Positions 1-7,716 of a stretch of DNA of 64,000 nucleotides are shown here, in pieces. A model generated the notes under the pieces. The model saw only the letters and a program-made list of their open reading frames with translations. It was not told the origin of the DNA and ran no database searches. The position numbers and the translations under genes are program-made. The DNA is from Acidimicrobiales bacterium. Its GTDB lineage: Bacteria > Actinomycetota > Acidimicrobiia > Acidimicrobiales > Aldehydirespiratoraceae. Location of the stretch: positions 1 to 64,000 of the forward strand of contig BQJV01000001.1 of NCBI GenBank assembly GCA_021604885.1. The letters are read 5' to 3'. How positions within the stretch are numbered: position 1 is the first letter of the stretch; each line of letters starts with the position of its first letter.

Positions 1-154
1 CTGACGTGGGTTGCGGCGTCCGGCTTCTGGGTGCTGCTCGCCTGGTTCTTCCTGGTCGGCGGCGACGACCTCGGCACCTGGATCACCAAGCGCGACCTCA
101 TTGTCGGCGCGCACCTCCCCGCCGTGGCAGGGCCCGCTCCCGCGAAGTGTTCGC
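1..154. other. Window-edge sequence without a supportable gene
   Basis: The first 100 bases can be read on the plus strand as a hydrophobic, Trp-rich stretch that could be the tail of a membrane protein entering from the left. The frame stays open far into the next gene (to about 507), where the codons no longer look like protein. I therefore cannot place a real stop and call no gene. The stretch also holds the upstream promoter region of the regulator that starts at 167. Confidence 0.3.
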
Positions 155-166
155 GATACTGGCGAG
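155..166 (+). promoter_or_regulatory. Probable leaderless promoter of the LuxR-type gene
   Basis: A -10-like hexamer GATACT (155-160) is followed by exactly six bases and then the ATG at 167, so transcription would begin at the start codon. No Shine-Dalgarno sequence precedes the ATG. The same six-base spacing recurs at 18736, 22278, 44323 and 49681. Confidence 0.4.
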
Positions 167-2386
167 ATGGAGGAAGCAGCGCCGTTCATCGTGCCGACGA
201 AGCTCGCGCTGCCCACACCGAGAGGCGGTCGGGTCGAGCGTTCCCGCCTCAACCAAAGACTGGACGGGTGTTTCGAGCAGCCCGCCAGTGTGGCGCTCGT
301 GTGCGCGCCGGCCGGTTGGGGGAAGTCGACTCTGCTGTCGCAGTGGCTCAACGAAATCGACGCGCCGGTCGCCTGGGTGCAGCTCGACCCTGCCGACAAC
401 GACGAGACACGGCTGTGCGCCCATGTGGCGACTGCGACGTCGCGAGCTCTCGGCGCCCGTTCCGGCGACGTGTTCACATCAGCGACCACCGTTTCCCAGT
501 TCGCTGACACCCTCGCTGCGGTCCTATCGCCCAGCGCCGAGTTCGTGCTCGTCCTCGACGACTACCACGTCATCGCGAACCCCGAAATCCACACCGGTGT
601 CGATCGCCTTTTGAAGTGGATGCCCGCCAGTGGCCATCTCGTCGTCTCCACGCGGATGGAGCCGCCACTCGTGAGCTTGTCACGCCTTCGGGTGGACGGG
701 CGCCTCGTCGAGGTGCGTGCCGACGATCTTGCCTTCAGCGACGCCGAAGCCGACCAGCTGCTCTCGGAGGCGATCTCGGTGCCCGTCGCGGCCGACGTGG
801 TGTCTGGCATCAACGCCCGAGCGGAGGGCTGGGGCGCAGGTCTCTACCTTGCCGCTCTCTCCATCGGCCGGGACGGCGATGCAGACGACTACCTCACTCA
901 GTTCGCAGGTGACACGCGGCTCGTGGCCGACTACCTCCGTTCGGAGCTGATCGATGGCCAGACCGCGGAGGTCCGCGAGCTGCTCATGTCGATCGCAGTG
1001 CTCGATGAGTTCTGTGGCGGGCTGTGCGACGCTGTCCTGGAGACGACCGGATCCGCCAAGAGGCTGCGGGAACTCGAGCGGGACAATCTGTTGCTCGTAC
1101 CGCTCGACGAACGGTCGGAGTGGTATCGGTTCCATCACCTCCTGCTCGAGTGGCTACGAGACGAACTCTCCGTGAGTGACATCGACACCGTCGAACTCCA
1201 CCGACGCGCCGCTGTCTGGCTCCACGCGAGCTGTACCCCCGAGGCAGCGTTCGATCACGCTCACGCTGCGTCCGAGGTCGATCTCGCGGCATCTATCGTC
1301 GTGGAGAACTGGGGTCAGGCGGTCGCCGCGGGCCGCTGGGCACTTCTCAACGATTGGTTCGATCGTCTCGGCAATGACGTGGTCTCCTCCAGACCCCGTC
1401 TCTGTCTCGCCCGGGCCCGGGTCGGGCTGAACTCCGGGGAGTCGCCCGCTTGGGTCACGGCATGGATGGACCGAGCCCGTGAGGTCATCGGTGACGACGA
1501 GCCGGAGCTGCTCGCCGAAGTGCATCGCAACCTCGGCATCCAGCTGCGCATGCAGGGAGAGATGTCCGCCGCCCAGCAGCACCTCGAAGCCGCCGTTGAG
1601 GTTCACACAGATGGCGACAAGCTCGTCGAGAGCCAGAGCCTGCTCGCCGCAGTGCTCTTCTACCAGGGAGATCTCAAGGAAGCGGGTCGCCTTCTCGAGG
1701 TCGTGCTCGAGACGGCGACCGTCGAAGACAATCACCTGACGGTGTTGTTCGCACTGTCCTTCCAGTCGGCCGTCCTGTACGAGCGCGGCCTACGGATCCA
1801 AGCGAAGGAGACGGCTGAGAATGCGTTGGGGAGCGCCGACGGCACGACGCTCGACGGGTCACCAACGCTGCTCTGGGCTCGACTCGTGCTCGGCCACCTC
1901 TGGCTCGACGACGGCGACGTCGACCAGGCCGCGGCCGAGATCGAGCCCACGCTCGAGATGTCTCGATTGATGAACGCGCGCGGGGCAGCCACGCTTGCCC
2001 TGGTGGCCGCGGCCCGCCTCGAAGCGGCCCGGCGACACAAGGTCCAGGCGCAAGCACTGTTGGGCGAGGCCGACGAGCTGGTCGTATCGATGACGGACCC
2101 CGGGCGGCTCCCCGAACTCGTCGCCGTGGCTCGGGGCCAGACACTCAGGGGCGAGCGCCGAGACCCGCACACGCCAGACAACGTTGTGATCGTCGAGGAC
2201 CTGACCGATCGCGAACTCGCCGTGTTGCGGCTCCTGCCGAGCGATCTGACCGGGCGCGAGATCAGCGCCGAGCTGTACGTGAGCCACAACACAACGAAAG
2301 GCCACCTGAAGGCGATCTATCGAAAGCTGGGCGTGTCGTCGCGTGATCAGTGCGTTGCACGGGCGCGCGGTCTGGGCCTGCTGTGA
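167..2386 (+). CDS. LuxR-family transcriptional regulator, MalT/LAL type
   Basis: A 739-aa cytoplasmic STAND-type regulator. An N-terminal NTPase domain has a Walker A loop (APAGWGKST, about residue 45) and a Walker B (VLVLDDYH). A TPR-like helical middle follows. The C-terminus is a LuxR helix-turn-helix (LTDRELAVLRLL...GREISAELYVS...HLKAIYRKLGV). By family knowledge such proteins bind an inducer and ATP, oligomerise and activate promoters. I chose ATG 167 because protein-like sequence begins there and a -10-like hexamer sits six bases upstream; the frame is open further upstream without family similarity. The gene converges on the trio ending at 2460. Its target could be that trio, whose upstream region holds two dyads, but this is inference. 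Confidence 0.88.
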   Translation: MEEAAPFIVPTKLALPTPRGGRVERSRLNQRLDGCFEQPASVALVCAPAGWGKSTLLSQWLNEIDAPVAWVQLDPADNDETRLCAHVATATSRALGARSGDVFTSATTVSQFADTLAAVLSPSAEFVLVLDDYHVIANPEIHTGVDRLLKWMPASGHLVVSTRMEPPLVSLSRLRVDGRLVEVRADDLAFSDAEADQLLSEAISVPVAADVVSGINARAEGWGAGLYLAALSIGRDGDADDYLTQFAGDTRLVADYLRSELIDGQTAEVRELLMSIAVLDEFCGGLCDAVLETTGSAKRLRELERDNLLLVPLDERSEWYRFHHLLLEWLRDELSVSDIDTVELHRRAAVWLHASCTPEAAFDHAHAASEVDLAASIVVENWGQAVAAGRWALLNDWFDRLGNDVVSSRPRLCLARARVGLNSGESPAWVTAWMDRAREVIGDDEPELLAEVHRNLGIQLRMQGEMSAAQQHLEAAVEVHTDGDKLVESQSLLAAVLFYQGDLKEAGRLLEVVLETATVEDNHLTVLFALSFQSAVLYERGLRIQAKETAENALGSADGTTLDGSPTLLWARLVLGHLWLDDGDVDQAAAEIEPTLEMSRLMNARGAATLALVAAARLEAARRHKVQAQALLGEADELVVSMTDPGRLPELVAVARGQTLRGERRDPHTPDNVVIVEDLTDRELAVLRLLPSDLTGREISAELYVSHNTTKGHLKAIYRKLGVSSRDQCVARARGLGLL

Positions 2387-2459
2387 CTGACCGTCGCGTG
2401 GGTGGTTGGGTCCGTGGTCGTCGCGGTTGGCGGGGCGCTTGTCGTGTGGCCCTGGCCGG

Positions 2460-2666
2460 CTAACGCCCGACCGGTTCGACGCTGATGAGTTCGAGGCCAA
2501 CACCGGTGAGGTGGGTCACGACGCCGTGGAGATGAGCGGGATCGCGAATGGATCCGCTCAGCGTGGTCGTCGATACCGTTCGAGCGATGACGAACTCGTC
2601 GATGTAGGGGCCGAGCATGCGCTCAGAGACCCTCCCACGGATGGTGATGCAGTAGGGATTGGTCAC
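2460..2666 (-). CDS. Small conserved-looking protein coupled to the carotenoid oxygenase
   Basis: A 68-aa protein read from GTG 2666, whose start overlaps the stop of the oxygenase gene as GTGA, so it is translationally coupled. The sequence (NPYCITIRGRVSERML...LHGVVTHLTGVGLELISVEP) has the alternating beta-strand pattern of small actinobacterial proteins often found next to LuxR/LAL regulators. That association is from memory and its function is unknown. No signal peptide or membrane segment is present. A longer frame through the same DNA (up to 3533) is not used, because only its last 68 residues look like protein and the rest overlaps the well-supported oxygenase. Confidence 0.65.
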   Translation of the reverse strand: MTNPYCITIRGRVSERMLGPYIDEFVIARTVSTTTLSGSIRDPAHLHGVVTHLTGVGLELISVEPVGR

Positions 2667-4096
2667 GGTTTCGGGCTCCAGTAGCCGTGGAAGCTGAAGG
2701 GTGTGGTGTGCTCGAGGTGGACTCGGGCGACCGGGCCCGCGGCGAGGTGTTCCGCATCGAAGACCGCGAGGTGGGCCGCTCCGATTGAGGCGTCGTTGAC
2801 GATGGTCAAAAGCCAGCCGGCATCGCCGTCGGGGGCATATATCGGCTCGACGCCGTACTGATCGACGTCGAATTGAAACTTGTCGACCTCGCCCGAGTCG
2901 AGGTCGACTCGTGCAACGCCTGACGGGAGGACTCCCTCGCCAGGACGGGTCGTGGCCATGAACCCACGCTGGTAGGGACGTCCCGAAAGCCGGCCCGGCA
3001 CCTGGGGGAACTCGCAGTTCGCGTAGAGGACTTCTTCGGTCGTGGCCGACCGTCCGGGGGTGAGGACAACTCGACGAAGCGTGCCAGGTCCGTCGCCGTT
3101 GCCTGAACGCCCTTCCATGACCGCACGTAGCTGTGGGTCCGGGCCGAAGGCATGGTCGGGTTCGGTGTAGCCGATGTAGTCGACGACGATCTCGGCGCCC
3201 CGGTCGAAGGCGTTCATGCCGTGCCACATGAACCCTGTTGGCGCCTCGAACACCTGCGGCGGCGCCTGGCCGTGGCGGTCGGCGACCACGATGAGGTTCC
3301 CTTCGTCGGGCCGCCAGTCGAAGGAGTCCCAGAGGGCCCAGCCCCAGTCGACGAAGCGCATCTGGTCGATGCTGAGCGGATGGCAGACGAACACGAAGTG
3401 CGTCTCGGTCATCAAGAAGTCGTGCATCCAAGCCGGACGCGGCAGCGGCACGACGACCTGGCGGGCGGCACGGCCGTGGCGGTCGAAGGTGATCGTGTGT
3501 TGATGGTGCCCGCTGCCGGCGACGAGCGTCCATGAGTCGTCGGCGGGATCGATGCGGGTGTGGGCGGTGAACAGGGTCGGCTGGGCGTCGGGAATGTCGA
3601 GCGCCGCGGGTCCGCGGGTGTCGAGGGTGACCGGGTCGAGTTCGTAGATCCCGGGTCCGTCGTCAAGGGCGTAGAGGGTGTCGTTGCGATGCACGACGGT
3701 GACGCCGGCCTGGTTCTCGATGGCGGGCGGGTCCGTCGGGTCGGCGTCGGGGCGTCGGGTGGACCAGGTGTCGTAGAGGAACCGATTGGCGAGAGACTCT
3801 TCGGTGTATTTGCGAGTTCGTACGAATCGGTTCCGGTAGCGCACCGCGTCGGGTTCGATGGTGATGGCCTGGATCATGCCGTCGCCGTCGAGGAGGTGGT
3901 TCTTGCGTAGCCCAGCGCGGTCGAACCTTCCGGGCCCGTTTCGGTAGAGCGTGCCATGTAGGCCGGGCGGGATCGTCCCTTCGACGCGGGCGACGTAGTC
4001 GCGCTCCGCTGTCATTGATGTCGCGAGGGGCCAGGCCGGCAGTGAGTCCAGCGAGACAGCGTCGACGTGGGCGCTCGGGTCGGTTCGTGAGGTCAT
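2663..4096 (-). CDS. Carotenoid cleavage oxygenase (RPE65/CCD family)
   Basis: A 477-aa non-heme iron dioxygenase of the seven-bladed propeller family that cleaves conjugated double bonds of carotenoids or stilbenes with O2. The four iron-binding histidines are visible in their usual contexts: GSGHHQHTITFD, PRPAWMHDF, GFMWHGMNAFD and the C-terminal FSFHGYWSP. The N-terminal LHGTLYRNGPGRF motif is also typical. ATG 4096 is preceded by GGAGG at good spacing and overlaps the stop of the upstream membrane-protein gene (ATGA). The 68-aa gene follows with a GTGA overlap, so the three form one operon. The substrate cannot be told from sequence; no carotenoid synthesis gene is in the window. Confidence 0.92.
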   Translation of the reverse strand: MTSRTDPSAHVDAVSLDSLPAWPLATSMTAERDYVARVEGTIPPGLHGTLYRNGPGRFDRAGLRKNHLLDGDGMIQAITIEPDAVRYRNRFVRTRKYTEESLANRFLYDTWSTRRPDADPTDPPAIENQAGVTVVHRNDTLYALDDGPGIYELDPVTLDTRGPAALDIPDAQPTLFTAHTRIDPADDSWTLVAGSGHHQHTITFDRHGRAARQVVVPLPRPAWMHDFLMTETHFVFVCHPLSIDQMRFVDWGWALWDSFDWRPDEGNLIVVADRHGQAPPQVFEAPTGFMWHGMNAFDRGAEIVVDYIGYTEPDHAFGPDPQLRAVMEGRSGNGDGPGTLRRVVLTPGRSATTEEVLYANCEFPQVPGRLSGRPYQRGFMATTRPGEGVLPSGVARVDLDSGEVDKFQFDVDQYGVEPIYAPDGDAGWLLTIVNDASIGAAHLAVFDAEHLAAGPVARVHLEHTTPFSFHGYWSPKP

Positions 4097-4392
4097 CGGG
4101 TTGCCTCCGTCTCGCTGCGCAGGCGCCGTTCGATTCGTGCGGCCTGGTTCCGTTCCCAGGAGCCCAGCAGCCGTCGAGGCCACAGGACCACGGCTGCATG
4201 GATCGCGAGGCCTGTGCCCCAGCCCAGCAGCGTCCAGTGGATGCGCCAGTCGCCGCCGTCGGCCGCGTCGGCGATGCCGTTCGCGGTGTTGACGACAGCG
4301 AAGGCCAACGCGTGCAGGGCCAGGAGTCGCCGGGCCGCGGCTTCCGAACGGGCTCGAGATGCGATGTCGGTGTGTGGTGTGTATCTGTCCAT
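4093..4392 (-). CDS. Small 2TM-type membrane protein
   Basis: A 99-aa protein with two predicted membrane segments (LLALHALAFAVVNTANGI and LLGWGTGLAIHAAVVLW) between charged ends, ending in a basic tail (WERNQAARIERRLRSE). The layout resembles the bacterial 2TM domain often found beside histidine kinases or as stand-alone proteins. I start it at ATG 4392 because the upstream in-frame extension is low-complexity and non-homologous. It is the first gene of the operon with the carotenoid oxygenase (ATGA overlap). Its upstream region carries two GC-rich inverted repeats. Role unknown; a membrane anchor or sensor is possible. Confidence 0.7.
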   Translation of the reverse strand: MDRYTPHTDIASRARSEAAARRLLALHALAFAVVNTANGIADAADGGDWRIHWTLLGWGTGLAIHAAVVLWPRRLLGSWERNQAARIERRLRSETEATR

Positions 4393-4409
4393 GGCCACAG
4401 CGTCCGACT

Positions 4410-4438
4410 GGTCGGGGTGGGGTGACACCACCCCGACC
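4410..4438. promoter_or_regulatory. Perfect 11-bp inverted repeat upstream of the oxygenase operon
   Basis: GGTCGGGGTGG, a 7-bp spacer, then CCACCCCGACC. It lies 18 bases upstream of ATG 4392 on the minus strand, a position suited to an operator. The GGGGTGG element recurs in the dyad at 4484-4502. The nearby LAL regulator is a candidate ligand by proximity only. Confidence 0.5.
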
Positions 4439-4483
4439 CCGAACCCCCCTCCGCTCAGGTCTCGATCCCGCTGAGGGTGGGTT

Positions 4484-4502
4484 CGATCGGGGTGGCCGAT
4501 CG
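4484..4502. promoter_or_regulatory. Second inverted repeat upstream of the oxygenase operon
   Basis: CGATCGG-GGTGG-CCGATCG, a perfect 7-bp dyad about 95 bases upstream of the operon start. It shares the GGTGG centre with the dyad at 4410. It could be an activator site for the minus-strand operon. Confidence 0.35.
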
Positions 4503-4557
4503 CCCTATTGCTGCCCGCTACCTCGCACCTCGCCCACAACGATCCAGAGAACGAACG

Positions 4558-4589
4558 AAGGCCCGGAAACTGTGAAGTTTCCGGGCCTT
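4558..4589 (-). terminator. Hairpin downstream of tRNA-Met remnant A
   Basis: A 13-bp perfect stem (AAGGCCCGGAAAC / GTTTCCGGGCCTT, 6-base loop) directly beyond the 3' end of the minus-strand tRNA remnant. It is probably the original transcription terminator of the tRNA-Met gene. A near-identical hairpin lies beside copy C (40429-40459). Confidence 0.7.
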
Positions 4590-4595
4590 CATACT

Positions 4596-4640
4596 TGGTG
4601 GCGGGGGCAGGATTTGAACCTGCGACCTTCGGGTTATGAG
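4596..4640 (-). repeat. attachment core A: 3' half of tRNA-Met(CAU)
   Basis: A 45-bp segment identical to those at 26564 and 40465. Read on the minus strand it runs from the anticodon loop (CTCATAA) through the T-arm (GGTTCAAATCC) to the acceptor end with an encoded CCA (CCCCCGCCACCA). The bases on the right do not complete the anticodon stem (a CCCGA 3' strand needs TCGGG, but GCGAA is present), so it is not a functional tRNA. It marks the left boundary (attL-like) of element 1. Confidence 0.85.
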
Positions 4641-4741
4641 TTCGCGAAAGCCCATATCGACCAATGTCGATCAGTGCCAGAAATGCCTTCTGACCAGGGC
4701 TTTCGTGGCTTCACGGTGTCGGCGAGTGCCTGTGGATAACG

Positions 4742-4779
4742 CCCTGTGGCGGACCGTCCGTTAGAAGATCCGTTAGAAG
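4742..4779. repeat. Left arm-type integrase sites of element 1
   Basis: A tandem 12-bp repeat (TCCGTTAGAAGA, TCCGTTAGAAG) at 4757-4779 inside a 38-bp block that matches 26470-26507 at 36 of 38 positions, in the same orientation. In the excised circle the two blocks would flank the core, as P and P' arm sites of tyrosine integrases do. Confidence 0.7.
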
Positions 4780-4797
4780 TCTCGGCGACAGGGCCCC

Positions 4798-5085
4798 TCA
4801 GGAGGCGCGGGCGACGAGCTTGAGATCTGCGTCGAGTGCGTCGGCGATGCGCTGAAGAACTCGCGTGGTGGGACTGGTCGACCCGCGCTCGATGCGGCTG
4901 ATGTCGGCCTGATCCATGCCGCACTGCTCAGCAAGCTGCTTCTGGGTGAGGCCGTGACGTTCGCGCAGCTCGACGACCTGCATGGCGATCCGATACGCCT
5001 GCTCGAACACCTCGGTGTGTTCATTCGATGCGGGGTCGAGCTTCGCTCGGCGCTCAGCAGCGATCTCTTCGTAGGTTCGGCTCAT
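4798..5085 (-). CDS. XRE-family antitoxin (HigA-like)
   Basis: A 95-aa DNA-binding protein. After a charged N-terminal helix it has a Cro/cI helix-turn-helix (LRERHGLTQKQLAEQCGMDQADISRIERG, about residues 40-68) and a short tail (LQRIADALDADLKLVARAS) typical of HigA/HipB-like antitoxins. ATG 5085 has AGGAG at good spacing. It follows the toxin-like gene (toxin first, as in higBA) with a 63-bp gap that holds a perfect palindrome, so it may have its own autorepressed promoter. It lies directly inside the left end of element 1, where it would stabilise the element. Toxin neutralisation is inferred from family and context. Confidence 0.8.
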   Translation of the reverse strand: MSRTYEEIAAERRAKLDPASNEHTEVFEQAYRIAMQVVELRERHGLTQKQLAEQCGMDQADISRIERGSTSPTTRVLQRIADALDADLKLVARAS

Positions 5086-5107
5086 CTCAAGTTCTCCTGT
5101 TCGACCA

Positions 5108-5127
5108 GTATGGGGAGTTCCCCATAC
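5108..5127. promoter_or_regulatory. Palindromic operator between toxin and antitoxin genes
   Basis: GTATGGGGA-GT-TCCCCATAC, a perfect 9-bp dyad 22 bases upstream of the antitoxin start. It is a likely binding site for the XRE antitoxin and would allow antitoxin synthesis apart from the toxin. Confidence 0.65.
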
Positions 5128-5148
5128 CAAGTCAACGGCTCAGCTCCC

Positions 5149-5586
5149 CTACCGGTCCCGCCGTTGTCGTTCCTTGAACTGCGCCAGCAGCTTGCGGGCC
5201 CGCTCGATCTCGCGCTGCTGACGCTTGGGCTTCGGGGTCTTGCCCTTGTCGTAGCCACCGAGGAGCAGAACGATCTTGTCGCCATGGAAGTGGACAAAGA
5301 CTCGCAGCAAGATCTTTTCGGGTGGCGCATCAAGATCGTCGGGCTCGTGGCCGAACATGCGGGCGATCTCGTCCGCGTCGTGCCGCACACGGAACTCGTG
5401 CAAGCCCTGGCCGAGTGCCTTGAGCCACTCGGTCCTGACCAGGTCGATCCCTCGCTCCGCCAGGACGACCCGAATCGCTTCATCCAGAGCGGCGAACTTG
5501 AAGTCCGACAGAGCGTTGATGAACGCCTCGAACGGAATCGACCCATCGTCGGCCTCGAACGGCTCGGGCGTCCAGGGCGTGCTCAT
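5149..5586 (-). CDS. Toxin-like protein (RelE/HigB-type), partner of the XRE antitoxin
   Basis: A 145-aa protein. The central part (FKFAALDEAIRVVLAERG, WLKALGQGLHEFRVRHD, LLRVFVHFHGDKIVLLLGGYDKG) has the pattern of RelE-superfamily mRNA interferases: a basic beta-sheet with a 'FRV' strand and a late 'VHFHGDKIVLL' strand. The tail is lysine/arginine-rich (GKTPKPKRQQREIERARKLLAQF). The start ATG overlaps the stop of the DUF3024 gene (ATGA), tying the TA pair to the upstream defence genes in one transcript. Toxicity is inferred from fold pattern and the adjacent antitoxin; it was not matched to a named subfamily. Confidence 0.7.
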   Translation of the reverse strand: MSTPWTPEPFEADDGSIPFEAFINALSDFKFAALDEAIRVVLAERGIDLVRTEWLKALGQGLHEFRVRHDADEIARMFGHEPDDLDAPPEKILLRVFVHFHGDKIVLLLGGYDKGKTPKPKRQQREIERARKLLAQFKERQRRDR

Positions 5587-5918
5587 CCCCAGAAGATGCA
5601 GGAGCGATCTGCGTCGATCTCGTCGAGGAGCTCCCCGACGTGCTGCGTTGGTTCTGCGTCCCAGTAGCGCTGGAACTTCGAGTTCCGGTCAGCCCAGTAG
5701 AGGGTCCACTCGTTGCGTTTCTTCACCTAGCCGAGTCGGGCGATCGGTGTGCGCGACCATTCCGGCCCGATCAAGTCGTTCCACGGCGGCCGGCAGTCGA
5801 AGACCGTCAGTCCTCGCGGCGTCTCGTCTACCTCGACCCGCATCTCGTCGCGGTACTCGGACGGCGTCTTCTCGTGCGCCCACTTCCGCACCCGGTTTAC
5901 GTCGAGCTCAGGAATCAT
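5583..5918 (-). pseudogene. DUF3024-family gene interrupted by an amber codon
   Basis: Reads through as a 111-residue DUF3024-like protein (IPELDVNRVRKWAHEK...VFDCRPPW...WTLYWADRNSKFQRYW...RSCIFWG) except for one in-frame TAG at 5727-5729, where homologues usually have a Tyr or Arg after 'IARL'. A GTG follows the TAG immediately, so the second half could be re-initiated. The start ATG (5918) overlaps the end of tcmP and the stop overlaps the toxin start. Function of DUF3024 is unknown. A TAC-to-TAG mutation would explain it. True amber read-through or a sequencing error are the alternatives. Confidence 0.7.
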
Positions 5919-6904
5919 CATCCTCCCCGAGGCACCAAGGCCGAGTAGGCGGGGTGTGCTCGTAGAACCGCTCACCTCGCCTCACGGGCTCCCGCATTGC
6001 TGCGTCATCCTTGGCGCTGAACAGGGACATCACACCACGCGCGGCTTCGTCTTGCTGCTTCCTGAGCCGGCGAACCTCCTCACGCATTGCGGGGAACTCC
6101 GCAGCGGCCTTGGCGAAGAGGCTGCTCATGATCCTCGTACCAGCCTCGTGATCGGTGGCGAAGATCATGTAGTAGATCGGGGACCCGTTCTCGTTCTTGA
6201 TCTCCAGAGGGTGAGTCCAGCGGTAGCCGAGCACCGTCTCAAGCCGCCAGCGCATGAGGTTCAGGTAGTCGTCGCGCGCGTCCGACGGCTCGATACGTCC
6301 AACGAGGCGTGCCCTGTAGATCTCTCGCCACTCCTTACAGCCGTACATTGCGTCAATGGCTGCTTCGTCCTCGGGTCTGACAGCGGCACCGTCAACGCGA
6401 AGCAGTCGGGTGAACATGGGGGGCCGCGAACAAGAGGAAGAGTTCGACCTTCGTCTTCTGGCCCGAACGGAAGTCGGCCAGCGCCTCCAGAGTTCGCCAC
6501 TGCGCTTCCATTCCGTCCGGATCGACGAAGGCGAACGTCGGAGCCCACGCAACGTGCTTCAACTGATCGAGGACTCCCGGAACCTCGTGGTTGCAGTCAC
6601 CGGGCACAACCAGGAAGTCCCGGTCGGGATAGTCAGCTCTGAGCGCAGCATCGAGCCCCGGGGCCTTGTTGGGCAGCTCGAAGAACCGCAGTCGGGTGAA
6701 GGGCGGGGTGTCGATCGAGAGCGCAATCCGTGCCGACCCCTCAACCTCACGGCCTGTGTGCCGTTCCTCGTTCTCGGCCACGCCCGCGAACACGTCGAGG
6801 TAGATCCGCTCGCTCAGGCTGCTCGAAGCGGTAGTGAATGCGTCGAGGTAGTCGCGGAGCAAGTCGAGCTTGCCGACGGTCCAATAGCCCCACGCACGAC
6901 CCAC
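5908..6904 (-). pseudogene. tcmP: Three-Cys-motif partner protein TcmP, frameshifted in a C6 run
   Basis: The N-terminal part (from GTG 6904: GRAWGYWTVGKLDLLRDYL... FVDPDGMEAQWRTLEAL... VELFLLFAAP) and C-terminal part (MFTRLLRVDG... WREIYRARLVGRI... IYYMIFATDHEAGTRIM) are in different frames. They join perfectly if one base is removed from the C6 homopolymer at 6418-6423. The whole would be about 331 aa, the usual TcmP length. TcmP is an uncharacterised family found beside a three-Cys protein, and that partner (6907) lies directly upstream here. The run could be a sequencing indel, a recent mutation, or a slippery or phase-variable tract. Confidence 0.75.
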
Positions 6905-6906
6905 AA

Positions 6907-7656
6907 TCAGTTCCCGCCGATCAGCACCGGCATCTCATCGTGGAGGGCCCCGTCGAGCTCACGCCCACCTGCCTTGGGTGTCCTGCCACCCCATTGCTTG
7001 AAGAAGAAGGCAACACCTGCCTCTCCGCACTGGTCTCGGAGGTCGCGGACCCACTCCTCGTCCATCGGGCGGGCATTCGGCCCACTCTCGCCGCCAGCGA
7101 TCAGCCAATCGATCGAGGTCAGGTCGAGGTTCGGCAACGGGCCGAGCAGCGGCTCCGCGCTGACGAAGCGGACTGCCGCATCGACCGATCGAAGGTGATC
7201 GAAACGGAAGGCGTAGCGATCGGTCTCGACGCTCACGCCCATCCAGACGTTCGACGGCCAATCCAGCTCGGCGGCCACAGCAGCGAGTCGCTTGGAGCGC
7301 TTGGTCAGCACTTGGTACGTGTGCTGCGGTGTCTCGGCCATCACGGTGAACACACGCTTGATGAAGTCGAGCGGCACATCCGGGTGGAAGAGGTCACTCA
7401 TCGAGTTGACGAAGATGAGGCGTGGCGACTTCCACCGGTATGGCGCAGCCAGGGTGTCCTCGTGGACGGTCAACGCGAAGCCGGGGCCGCTCGTTCTCGG
7501 GTCGCCATCGTTCTGGTACTTCGCTTGGCCCATGGCTCGAAGCCGTTTCGCCAGGGTGAGCGCGTAGCAGTTGTCGCAGCCCGGCGAGGTCTTGTCGCAC
7601 CCCGTGGTCGGGTTCCAGGTGACCTCGGTCCACTCGATGCCTGAGCGATCAGCCAT
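6907..7656 (-). CDS. DUF5131 / phage Gp37-Gp68 family three-Cys protein
   Basis: A 249-aa protein with the family signature near its N-terminus ([14 protein letters not shown], then SPGCDNCYA; Cys spacing C-x6-C-x2-C), followed by [49 protein letters not shown] and FFFKQWGG. The Cys triad and barrel-like motif order resemble an Fe-S or radical-SAM-like enzyme, but the chemistry is not established. ATG 7656 has AGGAG eight bases upstream. It is paired with tcmP (2-bp gap), the usual arrangement for this family. It lies between hsdM and the TA module, in the same orientation, hinting at a defence or phage-related role. Confidence 0.8.
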   Translation of the reverse strand: MADRSGIEWTEVTWNPTTGCDKTSPGCDNCYALTLAKRLRAMGQAKYQNDGDPRTSGPGFALTVHEDTLAAPYRWKSPRLIFVNSMSDLFHPDVPLDFIKRVFTVMAETPQHTYQVLTKRSKRLAAVAAELDWPSNVWMGVSVETDRYAFRFDHLRSVDAAVRFVSAEPLLGPLPNLDLTSIDWLIAGGESGPNARPMDEEWVRDLRDQCGEAGVAFFFKQWGGRTPKAGGRELDGALHDEMPVLIGGN

Positions 7657-7716
7657 GACCGGATGCTCCTGCGACGTCGCCATACAGATCGATCGTACGG
7701 ACGGGGTGTGACGCCC

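Noticed and set aside
1..507. Plus-strand frame with a hydrophobic beginning at the left edge
   Set aside because: The first 40 codons could be a membrane-protein tail, but the frame continues without stop into the LuxR-type gene in a non-protein-like way, so no gene end can be set.
2667..3533. Long minus-strand frame overlapping the carotenoid oxygenase
   Set aside because: Low-complexity Arg/Pro/His-rich sequence in the wrong frame of a well-supported gene. Only its last 68 codons, beyond the oxygenase stop, look real.
4359..4739. Small frame across tRNA remnant A containing a WRGQDLNLRPSGYE-like peptide
   Set aside because: This peptide is the known false translation of a tRNA gene region. 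The DNA is the tRNA-Met 3' half, not a gene. The same applies at 26425-26755.
5727..5729. Pyrrolysine or other programmed TAG recoding
   Set aside because: No pyl genes, stem-loop or suppressor tRNA is visible, and other genes in the window end normally in TAG (for example the toxin at 5149 and the integrase at 40326). It is kept only as a low-level question.
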